A DNA stretch of 64,000 nucleotides from an uncultured Flavobacteriaceae bacterium (lineage in GTDB: Bacteria; Bacteroidota; Bacteroidia; Flavobacteriales; Flavobacteriaceae): contig CALGUD010000148.1 in the NCBI GenBank assembly GCA_937901915.1, forward strand, positions 1 through 64,000. The letters are read 5' to 3'. Each line of letters begins with the position of its first letter. The stretch's first letter is position 1. Made by a program: the position numbers and the translations under genes. The notes beneath the pieces were generated by a model. The model ran no database searches. It was not told the DNA's origin and saw only the letters and a list, made by a program, of their open reading frames with translations. This document shows, piece by piece, positions 27,275 to 34,729 of this stretch.

Positions 27275-27733
27275 GAAACTTTTAACCTTCACGCTATTAG
27301 TCCATTGCCATTTACGGTACAAAATACTTCTACAGGGCTTTCTGCGGGTTTAAACCTCACCTGGAACCTGTTTGATGGAGGGCGTACACTTACTACGGTT
27401 AAAAATGCTAAAATTACCTATGAAAACCAGGAGCTTTTTAAAGAACAAATCCTTCTGGAAGTAGAAAGAGATATTAAAAATGCCTGGGAGACGTATATGA
27501 ATGCCTTGTATGTACTACAAGCACAGGAGAAAAATGTTGCAACCAACCTCAATAATTTTAACAGGACGGAAGAACGATACAAAATTGGACGGTCTAATTC
27601 TATCGAATTCAGACAAGCACAAATAAATTTATTAAACGCTACTTTATCCAGGAATCAGGCAAAATATACGGCCAAACTTGCTGAATTACAAGCTTTACAA
27701 GTTAGCGGACAACTTTTAAATATCCGGTTTTAA
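27275..27733 (+). pseudogene. TolC-family outer-membrane efflux protein, 5'-truncated remnant
   Basis: About 150 residues matching only the C-terminal quarter to third of a TolC-type channel: the beta strand NLTWNLFDGGR, then the long helical hairpin (LEVERDIKNAWETYMNALYVLQ ... LAELQALQ). Full-length relatives, such as the two others in this window, have 400-480 residues. There is no ATG; the open frame begins after a TAA at 27272-27274 and the best start would be TTG at 27305. No upstream sequence encodes the missing part, since the ABC-F gene ends 20 bases before the open frame. A 5' deletion is the simplest reading. Confidence 0.8.
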
Positions 27734-27792
27734 TAATTTGGTTACTGTGCTCTTTTCTTTTATTATTTAGATATCATTTATCATATCAGTAT

Positions 27793-28950
27793 TTAAACAA
27801 GATGTTCAGGTAAATTTTCTATGCGCTCACAACAGACCTGATCCATTACTTGTTGTAATTGCGTTTTTAATATAGCAATTGTATGATCCCCTCCTTGTTT
27901 ACCCAAGGCGGATACACCATACATAAAACTTCTTCCTAAAAAAGTAAATTCTGCCCCGCTCGCTACTGCACGAGCTATATCAGGGCCTGTGCGGATCCCG
28001 CTGTCCATCATGACTTTTATCCGCTTCCCATATTTTTTTGCTATGGGAACCAATGGTTTTATGGTAGATTGACCTGCATCCAATTGCCTCCCTCCGTGAT
28101 TGGAAACAATTATACCGTCTAAGCCTAATCTTATGGCAGTTTCGGTATCTTCTTCACTGGCCACACCTTTTAACACAAGTTTACCTTTCCATAAATCACG
28201 GATCCTGGAGATCTTATCTTCATTAAGCTGCCCGTTAAAGGTGTCATTCATGAATTTCCCTAACTGCTTTAAATCCAGTCCGGGAGGCATATAAGGTTTG
28301 AGAGTGGCAAAATTAGGCTGACCGTTTAGTAGTGTTTTAATAGCCCACTCAGGTTTGCCCAAAATCTGCATGATGTTATTAATTGACATTTTTGGAGGCA
28401 TGGCGAGTCCGTTTTTAATATCGCATGGCCGGTAACCAAATGTCGGAACATCACATAGCAATACTAAAACAGGATATCCTGCAGCATCAATTCTTTTAAT
28501 GATGTCATTCCTTAGGCTGTCTTCTACAGGGTTATACAATTGAAACCATGCTTTACCTTCGGTAATCTCACCTATTTTTTCTATACTGCTCGTGGTTACA
28601 GTACTCAAAACAAATGGAATATTGTGCTTAAAAGCAGCTTTGGCAAGAATTTCCGGGGATTTTGGCCAAATGAGCCCTTGTAATCCCACCGGGGCTATAC
28701 CAAAAGGAGCATCGTATTCATGCCCGAACAGGTTTGTTTTCATCGAAGAACCTGTATGTCCTGATAAATAATAAGGTTTTAACTCAACTTCCCTTAATTC
28801 AGAAGTGTTTTTAAGAATATTGATATTTTCATTACATCCACCATCCAAATATTCAAAAGCAAATTTGGGAATCTTCTTTTTAGCTTTTTCCCTCAGGTCT
28901 TCTATGGAGGGATATTTGGAGTTGTAACTAAGGTTCATTTTATCAGTCAA
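27793..28950 (-). CDS. FMN-dependent alpha-hydroxy-acid dehydrogenase (L-lactate dehydrogenase-like)
   Basis: A 385-residue member of the glycolate oxidase / L-lactate dehydrogenase (LldD) family, which oxidises 2-hydroxyacids with FMN. The TIM-barrel features are clear: APVGLQGLIWP (FMN phosphate region), the active-site IIVSNHGGRQLD, and MMDSGIRTGPDIARAVASGAEF near the C-terminus. The N-terminus has the family's YPSIEDLREKAKKKIPKFAFEYLDGG. L-lactate is the likeliest substrate, but mandelate- or glycolate-type activity cannot be excluded. It is transcribed divergently from uxaB. Confidence 0.88.
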   Translation of the reverse strand: MTDKMNLSYNSKYPSIEDLREKAKKKIPKFAFEYLDGGCNENINILKNTSELREVELKPYYLSGHTGSSMKTNLFGHEYDAPFGIAPVGLQGLIWPKSPEILAKAAFKHNIPFVLSTVTTSSIEKIGEITEGKAWFQLYNPVEDSLRNDIIKRIDAAGYPVLVLLCDVPTFGYRPCDIKNGLAMPPKMSINNIMQILGKPEWAIKTLLNGQPNFATLKPYMPPGLDLKQLGKFMNDTFNGQLNEDKISRIRDLWKGKLVLKGVASEEDTETAIRLGLDGIIVSNHGGRQLDAGQSTIKPLVPIAKKYGKRIKVMMDSGIRTGPDIARAVASGAEFTFLGRSFMYGVSALGKQGGDHTIAILKTQLQQVMDQVCCERIENLPEHLV

Positions 28951-29095
28951 TATTTTTACAATCTTCCAAATTACTAAAATTCATACAATAACGAATAAAC
29001 CCGTTACTCATTTTCTAAATAAAAAAATATGGTTACTAAGAACGGGTTGTCCTGAGGCTAGTCATGGATCGTTTTTATAATACAATAGCTGTTAA

Positions 29096-29127
29096 TTGGA
29101 TAATCTCCGAATTTTTAAATACCTTTG
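29096..29127 (+). promoter_or_regulatory. Bacteroidota-type promoter of uxaB-uxaA
   Basis: TTG at 29096-29098 and TACCTTTG at 29120-29127 are separated by 21 bases, matching TTG-N19-21-TAnnTTTG. The last four bases of the -7 box are the first bases of the perfect operator palindrome, so repressor and polymerase would compete. Confidence 0.7.
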
Positions 29128-29145
29128 CGTAATCGATTACGCAAA
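29124..29145. promoter_or_regulatory. LacI-family operator (22-bp perfect palindrome)
   Basis: The half-site TTTGCGTAATC is followed directly by its exact complement, with a central CG step, as in LacI/GalR-family operators. It overlaps the uxaB -7 box and lies 157 bases before the uxaB start. The LacI-type gene at the far end of the uxaBA operon is the obvious candidate regulator. Confidence 0.85.
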
Positions 29146-29301
29146 CTTGCTGTTTTCGGTGTTCTTTGATGGAGTTTGGATGACTTGTTATAAAAGTACT
29201 GCTGTCATTATTTTATAACATGATTATGGTAACTTTGAACTTATTTTTCTCCATCATAGTTGTAGTTACGTGTTCTGTTTGATCTAAAAGATGCATTTAT
29301 T

Positions 29302-30747
29302 ATGAAAAAACTAAATAGAAGAAATACTGGCCTTGAAAGCAAACCTCCCATAAAGATTATTCAATTCGGAGAAGGAAATTTTTTAAGGGCTTTTATAGGC
29401 TACGCATTTCAAAAACTAAATAATGAAGTAGGGTTTAATGCCGGAATTGCTGTAATTCAGCCTATAGAAAACGGACTCGTAGAAGTACTCAATGATCAGG
29501 AAGGGTTATATACGCTTTTCATGAAGGGAGTTGTAAAAGGAAAAGAAATTGAGGAAAAAGAATTAATTTCAAATATAGTCAGCGGAATTAATCCCTATAC
29601 TCATTTTGATGAATATATAAGCCTGGCAAAAGAGGAGAATCTGGAATTTGTAATTTCAAATACCACCGAGGCTGGTATCGCTTATGTGCCGGGAGATTCA
29701 CTTCAAATGCAACCTCCTGATTCGTTTCCGGCTAAGTTGACGGTTTTTTTGTATGAGCGATATATATATTTTAAAGGTGACAAAGAGAAAGGATTGACTA
29801 TTATTCCATGCGAACTTATTAACTATAATGCCGATACACTCAAAGAAATTATTCTAAAATATATAAATGACTGGCAACTCCAAGACGGTTTTAAAAACTG
29901 GATATTAAACCACAATACTTTTCATAACACTTTAGTAGACAGAATAGTCCCCGGATACCCTAAAGACCAGATAGATACTTATAACAAACAATTAGATTAT
30001 GAAGACAATCTTATTGTAACAGCAGAAACTTTTTTTCTTTGGGTTATTGAAGGTGATGAGGCTTTAAAGAAAAAATTACCTTTCGGTAAAACAAGCCTGG
30101 ATGTAAAAATAGTAAAGGACATGCAACCTTACCGTACCCGAAAAGTGAGGATATTAAATGGGGCCCATACCGTCATGGTTCCGTTTTCCATTATGTATGG
30201 CAATCTTACGGTTGAAGAAACTATCAATGATGACTTTACTGGAAGTTTTATCCAAAAAGCTGTATATGAAGAAATCATAGAAACTTTAAATATGGAGAAA
30301 CAGGAACTCTGCAGTTTTGCAGATGAAGTTTTTGACCGTTTCAGAAATCCATTTATTAAACACATGCTATCCAGTATCGCATTAAATTCAATATCAAAAT
30401 TTAAAGTAAGGGTTTTACCTAGTTTACTTGAATATATAGAAATTCATAAAAAATTACCAATACATTTAACATTTGCCTTCGCCTGTTTAATACGTTTTTA
30501 TAAAGGCGTATGGAAGGATAAAGAACTACCTGTAAATGATAGTACTGATATAATTATGGCTTTTTCTGAAATATGGTTGTTGGAAAATTATACAAAAATT
30601 GCAGAAGTAGTTTTGGCAAGAAATGATTTTTGGGGCCAGGACTTAAATCATATTCCAAACTTAACAAATGCTATAGCCGTAGCATTACTGGAAATTGAAA
30701 ATAATGGAATTGAAAAAGGATTTCTTAACTTTAGTAAGGAATTTTAA
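29302..30747 (+). CDS. uxaB: Tagaturonate reductase
   Basis: NAD-dependent reductase of the polyol/mannitol dehydrogenase family converting D-tagaturonate to D-altronate in galacturonate use. The 481 residues fit UxaB. The N-terminal nucleotide-binding region reads PIKIIQFGEGNFLRAFIGYAF, and the family's catalytic region is visible in VRILNGAHTVMVPFSIMYGN. It is followed 15 bases later by altronate dehydratase, which takes its product. A mannonate-type (UxuB) activity is the main alternative but is disfavoured by the uxaA neighbour. Predicted to be repressed through the operator at 29124. Confidence 0.92.
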   Translation: MKKLNRRNTGLESKPPIKIIQFGEGNFLRAFIGYAFQKLNNEVGFNAGIAVIQPIENGLVEVLNDQEGLYTLFMKGVVKGKEIEEKELISNIVSGINPYTHFDEYISLAKEENLEFVISNTTEAGIAYVPGDSLQMQPPDSFPAKLTVFLYERYIYFKGDKEKGLTIIPCELINYNADTLKEIILKYINDWQLQDGFKNWILNHNTFHNTLVDRIVPGYPKDQIDTYNKQLDYEDNLIVTAETFFLWVIEGDEALKKKLPFGKTSLDVKIVKDMQPYRTRKVRILNGAHTVMVPFSIMYGNLTVEETINDDFTGSFIQKAVYEEIIETLNMEKQELCSFADEVFDRFRNPFIKHMLSSIALNSISKFKVRVLPSLLEYIEIHKKLPIHLTFAFACLIRFYKGVWKDKELPVNDSTDIIMAFSEIWLLENYTKIAEVVLARNDFWGQDLNHIPNLTNAIAVALLEIENNGIEKGFLNFSKEF

Positions 30748-30762
30748 TAAAGAATATAAAAA

Positions 30763-32373
30763 GTGCAGAAGAAATTAATAAAAGTACATCCGTTAGACAA
30801 TGTAGCCGTAGCGCTACTCAATTTATCGGCAGGTGATGTGATTGACTTTGAAGGGCAAACAATAAAAATAGTATCTGACGTCAAAGCCAAACATAAAATA
30901 TCCCTGACCGGACTGAATGTGGGGGACAGAATTATAATGTACGGGGTTCTTGTTGGTAAGGCTAGTGAAATAATTGAAAAGGGCGGAGTTTTAACTACAG
31001 GGAACGTACGACATGAAAGTGAAAAAACAGAGAAGAAAACAGAAAGTGTAAGCTGGACACCACCAAATATTGATAAATGGAAAGACAAAACTTTTTTAGG
31101 CTATCACAGGGAAGACGGACAAGTTGGAACTTCGAATATATGGCTTTTCTTCCCATTGGTATTTTGCGAAAATCGTAATATAGAGATTTTAAAAGAAGTT
31201 TTTGAAAAAGAACTTTTACAACAACAGGAGGTGAGCAGCCAAAGGCTTTTACTTCGTTCATTAATAAATAATGGAGAAAGCTATGAAGATGCCCCTGTTA
31301 TTTCCAATAACGTTTTAGATAATATTGAAGTAAAATTCATTACACACCAGGGCGGATGTGGTGGGATACGGCAGGATTCTGAAACGCTGGCTAAACTACT
31401 GGCCGGCTATGTGAATAATCCGAATGTTGCGGGCGCTACTGTACTGAGTTTAGGATGCCAAAATTTACAGATCCAGATATTTAAGGATGCCCTGAGAGCC
31501 GTAAATGCCGTTCATAAACCTGTTTTAATATTTGAACAACAACAAATGGGTACAGTAGATACCATGCTGAATACCATTATTACAGAATCATTTGAGGCTA
31601 TAAAAAAAGCAAATAGGATTGAAAGAAAACCGGCATCCCTGTCTAAATTAAGAATTGGGTTAGAGTGCGGGGGGTCTGATGGTTTTTCCGGGATTTCAGC
31701 GAATCCGACTTTAGGCCATGTGTCCGATTTGTTGGTAGCTTTAGGAGGAGTTGCTATTTTATCAGAATTTCCGGAGTTATGTGGAGTAGAACAAGAATTA
31801 ATAAACAGATGCGTTGATGAGGAAAATGCAGATAAGTTTTTGAACCTTATGCAGGCTTTTGAAAAATCTGCAATAGATGCAGGATCCGGTTTTGATATGA
31901 ATCCATCACCGGGAAATATAAAAGACGGACTAATTACCGATGCAATGAAGTCTGCCGGAGCAGCTAAAAAAGGAGGTACTTCCCCAGTGGTAGATGTGCT
32001 GGATTATGGCGAATATATTAAAAAACCAGGGCTTAATTTACTATGCACACCAGGTAATGATGTTGAAAGTACAACAGCAATGGCCGGGTCCGGGGCAAAT
32101 ATAATTTTGTTTACTACAGGATTAGGAACCCCCACCGGAAACCCTGTTGTACCTGTTATCAAAGTATCTTCTAATTCAGAATTGGCAAAAAAAATGTCTG
32201 ATATTATAGATGTGGATACCGGACCTGTTATAAAGGGTGAAAAAACAATAGAAGAAATGGGAGAAGAGATGCTGGATTTTATTGTTCAGGTAGCCAGCGG
32301 AAAAATAAAAACCAAGGCAATGGAACTTAATCAAAATGATTTTATACCCTGGCGCAGGGGAGTCTCTTTATAG
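30763..32373 (+). CDS. uxaA: Altronate dehydratase
   Basis: Dehydrates D-altronate to 2-keto-3-deoxy-D-gluconate. The 536-residue protein has the N-terminal SAF-like domain (about 1-90, IKVHPLDNVAVALLNLSAGD) fused to the large catalytic domain (GYHREDGQVGTSN; HQGGCGG; LSLGCQNLQ; LRIGLECGGSDGFSG). Conserved cysteines fit the iron-dependent family. It starts with GTG at 30763, 15 bases after uxaB. The isomerase uxaC and the KDG kinase and aldolase genes are not in the window. Confidence 0.93.
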   Translation: MQKKLIKVHPLDNVAVALLNLSAGDVIDFEGQTIKIVSDVKAKHKISLTGLNVGDRIIMYGVLVGKASEIIEKGGVLTTGNVRHESEKTEKKTESVSWTPPNIDKWKDKTFLGYHREDGQVGTSNIWLFFPLVFCENRNIEILKEVFEKELLQQQEVSSQRLLLRSLINNGESYEDAPVISNNVLDNIEVKFITHQGGCGGIRQDSETLAKLLAGYVNNPNVAGATVLSLGCQNLQIQIFKDALRAVNAVHKPVLIFEQQQMGTVDTMLNTIITESFEAIKKANRIERKPASLSKLRIGLECGGSDGFSGISANPTLGHVSDLLVALGGVAILSEFPELCGVEQELINRCVDEENADKFLNLMQAFEKSAIDAGSGFDMNPSPGNIKDGLITDAMKSAGAAKKGGTSPVVDVLDYGEYIKKPGLNLLCTPGNDVESTTAMAGSGANIILFTTGLGTPTGNPVVPVIKVSSNSELAKKMSDIIDVDTGPVIKGEKTIEEMGEEMLDFIVQVASGKIKTKAMELNQNDFIPWRRGVSL

Positions 32374-32380
32374 ATGAACT

Positions 32381-33394
32381 TTACTTTTTTAAAGATGATT
32401 TTCTGATTTCTAATTTAGGGGCTAAGACAACTTTCTGATCGGTTTTTACCCGACCACCTGCTTGCTTTAAGAATACTTTTGCGGCCATTTTGCCCATCTC
32501 CAAAGTAGACTGATCTACAGAAGTAATGGATAGTTCCATAAACTTTGTAAAGGGTTCGTTACTGAATCCAACCACGCAAAAGTCTTCAGGAACTTTAATA
32601 TTTTTAGCTTTTAGTTGTTGTATAACGCCAAGTGCAATATAATCACTTGAGGAAAACACAGCATCTGGCCGTTCTTTAAGCTTTAACAATTTGTCAATAG
32701 CTTTTTTACCTGCTTCTATATCGCTTTTTGTTTGTAGCACATAGCGTTCATCAAACGGAATGTTACTTTCCTTTAACGCCTGCTTATAACCCTCAAACCT
32801 GTCATTGTATATCTCTAAAGACCTGTCACCTGATAGGTGGGCAATACGTTTACAGCCTTGCTCAATAAGATGTTTTGTAGCCTCATATCCGCCTTTAAAA
32901 TCGTCGATTGTAACAGTGCTCACACCTTCTATATTTTTTTTCCTGTCAAAAAAAATGAGCGGAACATTTTTACTTAACACCCCTTTAAAGTGTTCAAGAT
33001 CTATTGTAGCTTTGGAAATGGACATCAGGATACCATCTACCTGTGCATTTAAGAGCGTGTTAATTGTTTCAATTTCTTTGGTTTCTATTTCAAAAGTCTG
33101 ACAAATTATAACGTGGTATCCATGAGGGTACAGTTCTTCTTCAATCCCCCTTATAATAGAAGAAAAAAAGTATCTGTCTATATAAGGAACAATAACACCT
33201 ACATTGTTACTTTTTCCACTTTTTAATGCCAATGCCAGCATGTTTGGTTTATAATTCATTTCAACAGCCGTCTCCATTACAAGTTTACGCGTACTGGCAC
33301 TTATTCTCGGATTATTGTTTAAAGCTCTTGAAACGGTTGCTGCAGTTATATTGAGTCTTTCAGCAATATCATAAATAGTTATTTTTTCACTCAT
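32381..33394 (-). CDS. LacI-family transcriptional repressor of the hexuronate genes
   Basis: A 337-residue LacI/GalR regulator. The N-terminal helix-turn-helix and hinge are textbook (ITIYDIAERLNITAATVSRALNNNPRIS). A periplasmic-binding-protein-like sensor domain follows (VGVIVPYIDRYFFSSIIRGIEEEL ... GFSNEPFTKFMELSITSVDQ). It is convergent with uxaA, 7 bases apart, and is the likely ligand of the perfect palindrome at 29124-29145. The inducer is probably a hexuronate or pathway intermediate, inferred from the neighbours. I found no matching palindrome at its own promoter. Confidence 0.9.
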   Translation of the reverse strand: MSEKITIYDIAERLNITAATVSRALNNNPRISASTRKLVMETAVEMNYKPNMLALALKSGKSNNVGVIVPYIDRYFFSSIIRGIEEELYPHGYHVIICQTFEIETKEIETINTLLNAQVDGILMSISKATIDLEHFKGVLSKNVPLIFFDRKKNIEGVSTVTIDDFKGGYEATKHLIEQGCKRIAHLSGDRSLEIYNDRFEGYKQALKESNIPFDERYVLQTKSDIEAGKKAIDKLLKLKERPDAVFSSSDYIALGVIQQLKAKNIKVPEDFCVVGFSNEPFTKFMELSITSVDQSTLEMGKMAAKVFLKQAGGRVKTDQKVVLAPKLEIRKSSLKK

Positions 33395-33533
33395 TATTTA
33401 TATTTAAAAGAGAGAGGTCGTAAATTTAATTATTATTGTTAATTAAATACTTGTCAAGAGCTATGGATTGTATTATTTCATTTTTAGAAAAACCTGTTTG
33501 TTTAAAAAATACGTTAACTTAGAATATAAAAAT

Positions 33534-33713
33534 ATGTACGAACATTTTTTCCAGTGTCCATACTGTTGGGAAGAAATATCTATGTTATTAGATCCGTCTG
33601 TCTCCCAAACCTATGTTGAAGATTGTGAAGTATGCTGTAATCCTATTGAAGTTTCTATGAGGTTTGAAGAAGGGGAGCTCACAGAATTTTCTGCTACTGA
33701 CATAGAACAATAA
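33534..33713 (+). CDS. CPXCG-type small cysteine-rich protein
   Basis: A 59-residue zinc-ribbon-like protein with two cysteine pairs, CPYCWEEI near the N-terminus and CEVCCNPIEV in the middle. It resembles the 'CPXCG motif-containing cysteine-rich protein' family of unknown function found in gamma-proteobacteria and Bacteroidota. The start at 33534 (MYEHFFQCPYC) is chosen because it puts the first cysteine pair at residues 8-11; the frame is open upstream but AT-rich and unlike coding sequence. It is monocistronic as far as can be seen. Confidence 0.8.
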   Translation: MYEHFFQCPYCWEEISMLLDPSVSQTYVEDCEVCCNPIEVSMRFEEGELTEFSATDIEQ

Positions 33714-34189
33714 ATTGAAGTTAGAAGTACGATTTACGAAGGACGAATTTTAAAATGATGAATGCAGAATGTTTTTTGTCAGATGACCGGTGACGGGTGA
33801 CGGATGATGTACGTCCCGGATATAGGTTGACCGCTTTAATCCAATTAAAAACTCCAAACCACAAACTCCAGAACCCAGTCCAAATACCTCAATTAACCAA
33901 TAACTGAGTAACCACCCGATTAAACAATTCAACTCCCGAGACTTCGGGAACACGATTAAACAGAAATATTATTCACTGACATAGGTTGACCGTTTTATCC
34001 AATTAACTATTAACCGTTAACATTTAACAACACCCGATTACCCGATTAAACAGAAATTAAAACCCAAAACTCCAAACCACAAACCAAAAACTTCAGAATT
34101 CAATCCGAATAACTCAATTAACCAGTAACATAATAACAACCCGATTAAACGATTTAACGGTTAAACGATTAACCAAATACAATTTTTTG
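33714..34189. repeat. A+C-rich duplicated intergenic repeat block
   Basis: No gene is supported here. It contains a 16-base copy of the dispersed repeat (33717-33732), three tandem heptads TGACCGG/TGACGGG/TGACGGA (33784-33804), and two diverged copies of a longer unit (33822-33933 and 33981-34159). Both copies begin ATAGGTTGACCG, share AACTCCAAACCACAAAC and CTCAATTAACCA, and end CCCGATTAAAC...TTCAAC/TTTAAC. A hairpin TCCCGA-GACT-TCGGGA lies at 33934-33949 between them. The plus strand is depleted in G and T (49 of 60 bases at 33841-33900 are A or C). Confidence 0.8.
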
Positions 34190-34197
34190 TACATTTG
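34190..34197 (+). promoter_or_regulatory. Candidate -7 box of the metal-efflux operon
   Basis: TACATTTG matches TAnnTTTG and lies 9 bases before the HYC_CC_PP ATG at 34206. It would give a nearly leaderless transcript, so the box or the start may be slightly off. No TTG is at the ideal spacing. Confidence 0.45.
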
Positions 34198-34205
34198 TAA
34201 TAGTA

Positions 34206-34622
34206 ATGAAACAAGCAAGACAGAAAATATCATCCGTTTTCATGGCACTCTTAGTGTTCCTGTCTACCACCTCTTTTATGGTAGACAAGCATTATTGTGG
34301 AGATATGCTGGTTGATGTATCATTATTCACACATGCCAAAACCTGTGGCATGGAAGTTCAGAAACATTCCGTTTCGTCTGAATGTGAAGTTGCAAAAAAG
34401 TCCTGTTGTAGTGACGAAACCCTTATTGTCAATGGCAGTGATGAGCTTAAAACATCATATAATGACCTCAGTTTTCAACAACAAGTTTTTATAGCATCAT
34501 TCTGTTATACATATATTAATCTTTTTGAAGGGTTAAAAGAAAATATAGTACCCTTTAAGGAGTATTCTCCACCTCTTCTGGTCACGGACATACTTATCCA
34601 GGATCAAACTTTCCTTATTTGA
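34206..34622 (+). CDS. HYC_CC_PP family exported protein
   Basis: A 138-residue protein with an N-terminal export signal or membrane segment (about 11-27, VFMALLVFLSTTSFMV). It carries the family's three landmarks: HYCGD right after the signal (residues 30-34), a CC pair (KKSCCSDE, about 63-64) and a late PP (YSPPLL). The family is commonly found beside heavy-metal efflux genes in Bacteroidota and has no proven function. The conserved Cys and His residues suggest binding of copper or a similar metal in the periplasm. It heads the Cus-type operon. Confidence 0.8.
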   Translation: MKQARQKISSVFMALLVFLSTTSFMVDKHYCGDMLVDVSLFTHAKTCGMEVQKHSVSSECEVAKKSCCSDETLIVNGSDELKTSYNDLSFQQQVFIASFCYTYINLFEGLKENIVPFKEYSPPLLVTDILIQDQTFLI

Positions 34623-34729
34623 TAGCTAATTTTTAGAAACTATCCCTTTATGGTATATACCATAGAAGGTTGCCAGTGTTTTATGCTTTTATAGCAATGA
34701 AACTATTTCTAAATCTTAATTTCAATGAT

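Larger units (their letters stand above)
28951..29301. other. Divergent control region between the hydroxyacid dehydrogenase gene and uxaB
   Basis: This 351-base gap holds the uxaB promoter and its operator (listed separately). An inverted pair, AACCCGTT at 28998-29005 and AACGGGTT at 29041-29048, has a 35-base loop. That pair has no U-tract and does not end either gene, so its role is unclear. The uxaB leader after the promoter would be about 165 bases long; I see no riboswitch fold in it. Confidence 0.6.

Noticed and set aside
28998..29048. Possible terminator formed by AACCCGTT and AACGGGTT
   Set aside because: The 35-base loop, the missing U-tract and the position between two divergent promoters argue against termination.
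33750..33953. 67-codon minus-strand ORF in the repeat block
   Set aside because: It is built entirely from repeat sequence and has no family resemblance or promoter.
33714..34189. CRISPR-like array
   Set aside because: The repeats are of several different types and lengths, diverged and not regularly spaced, and no cas gene is present.
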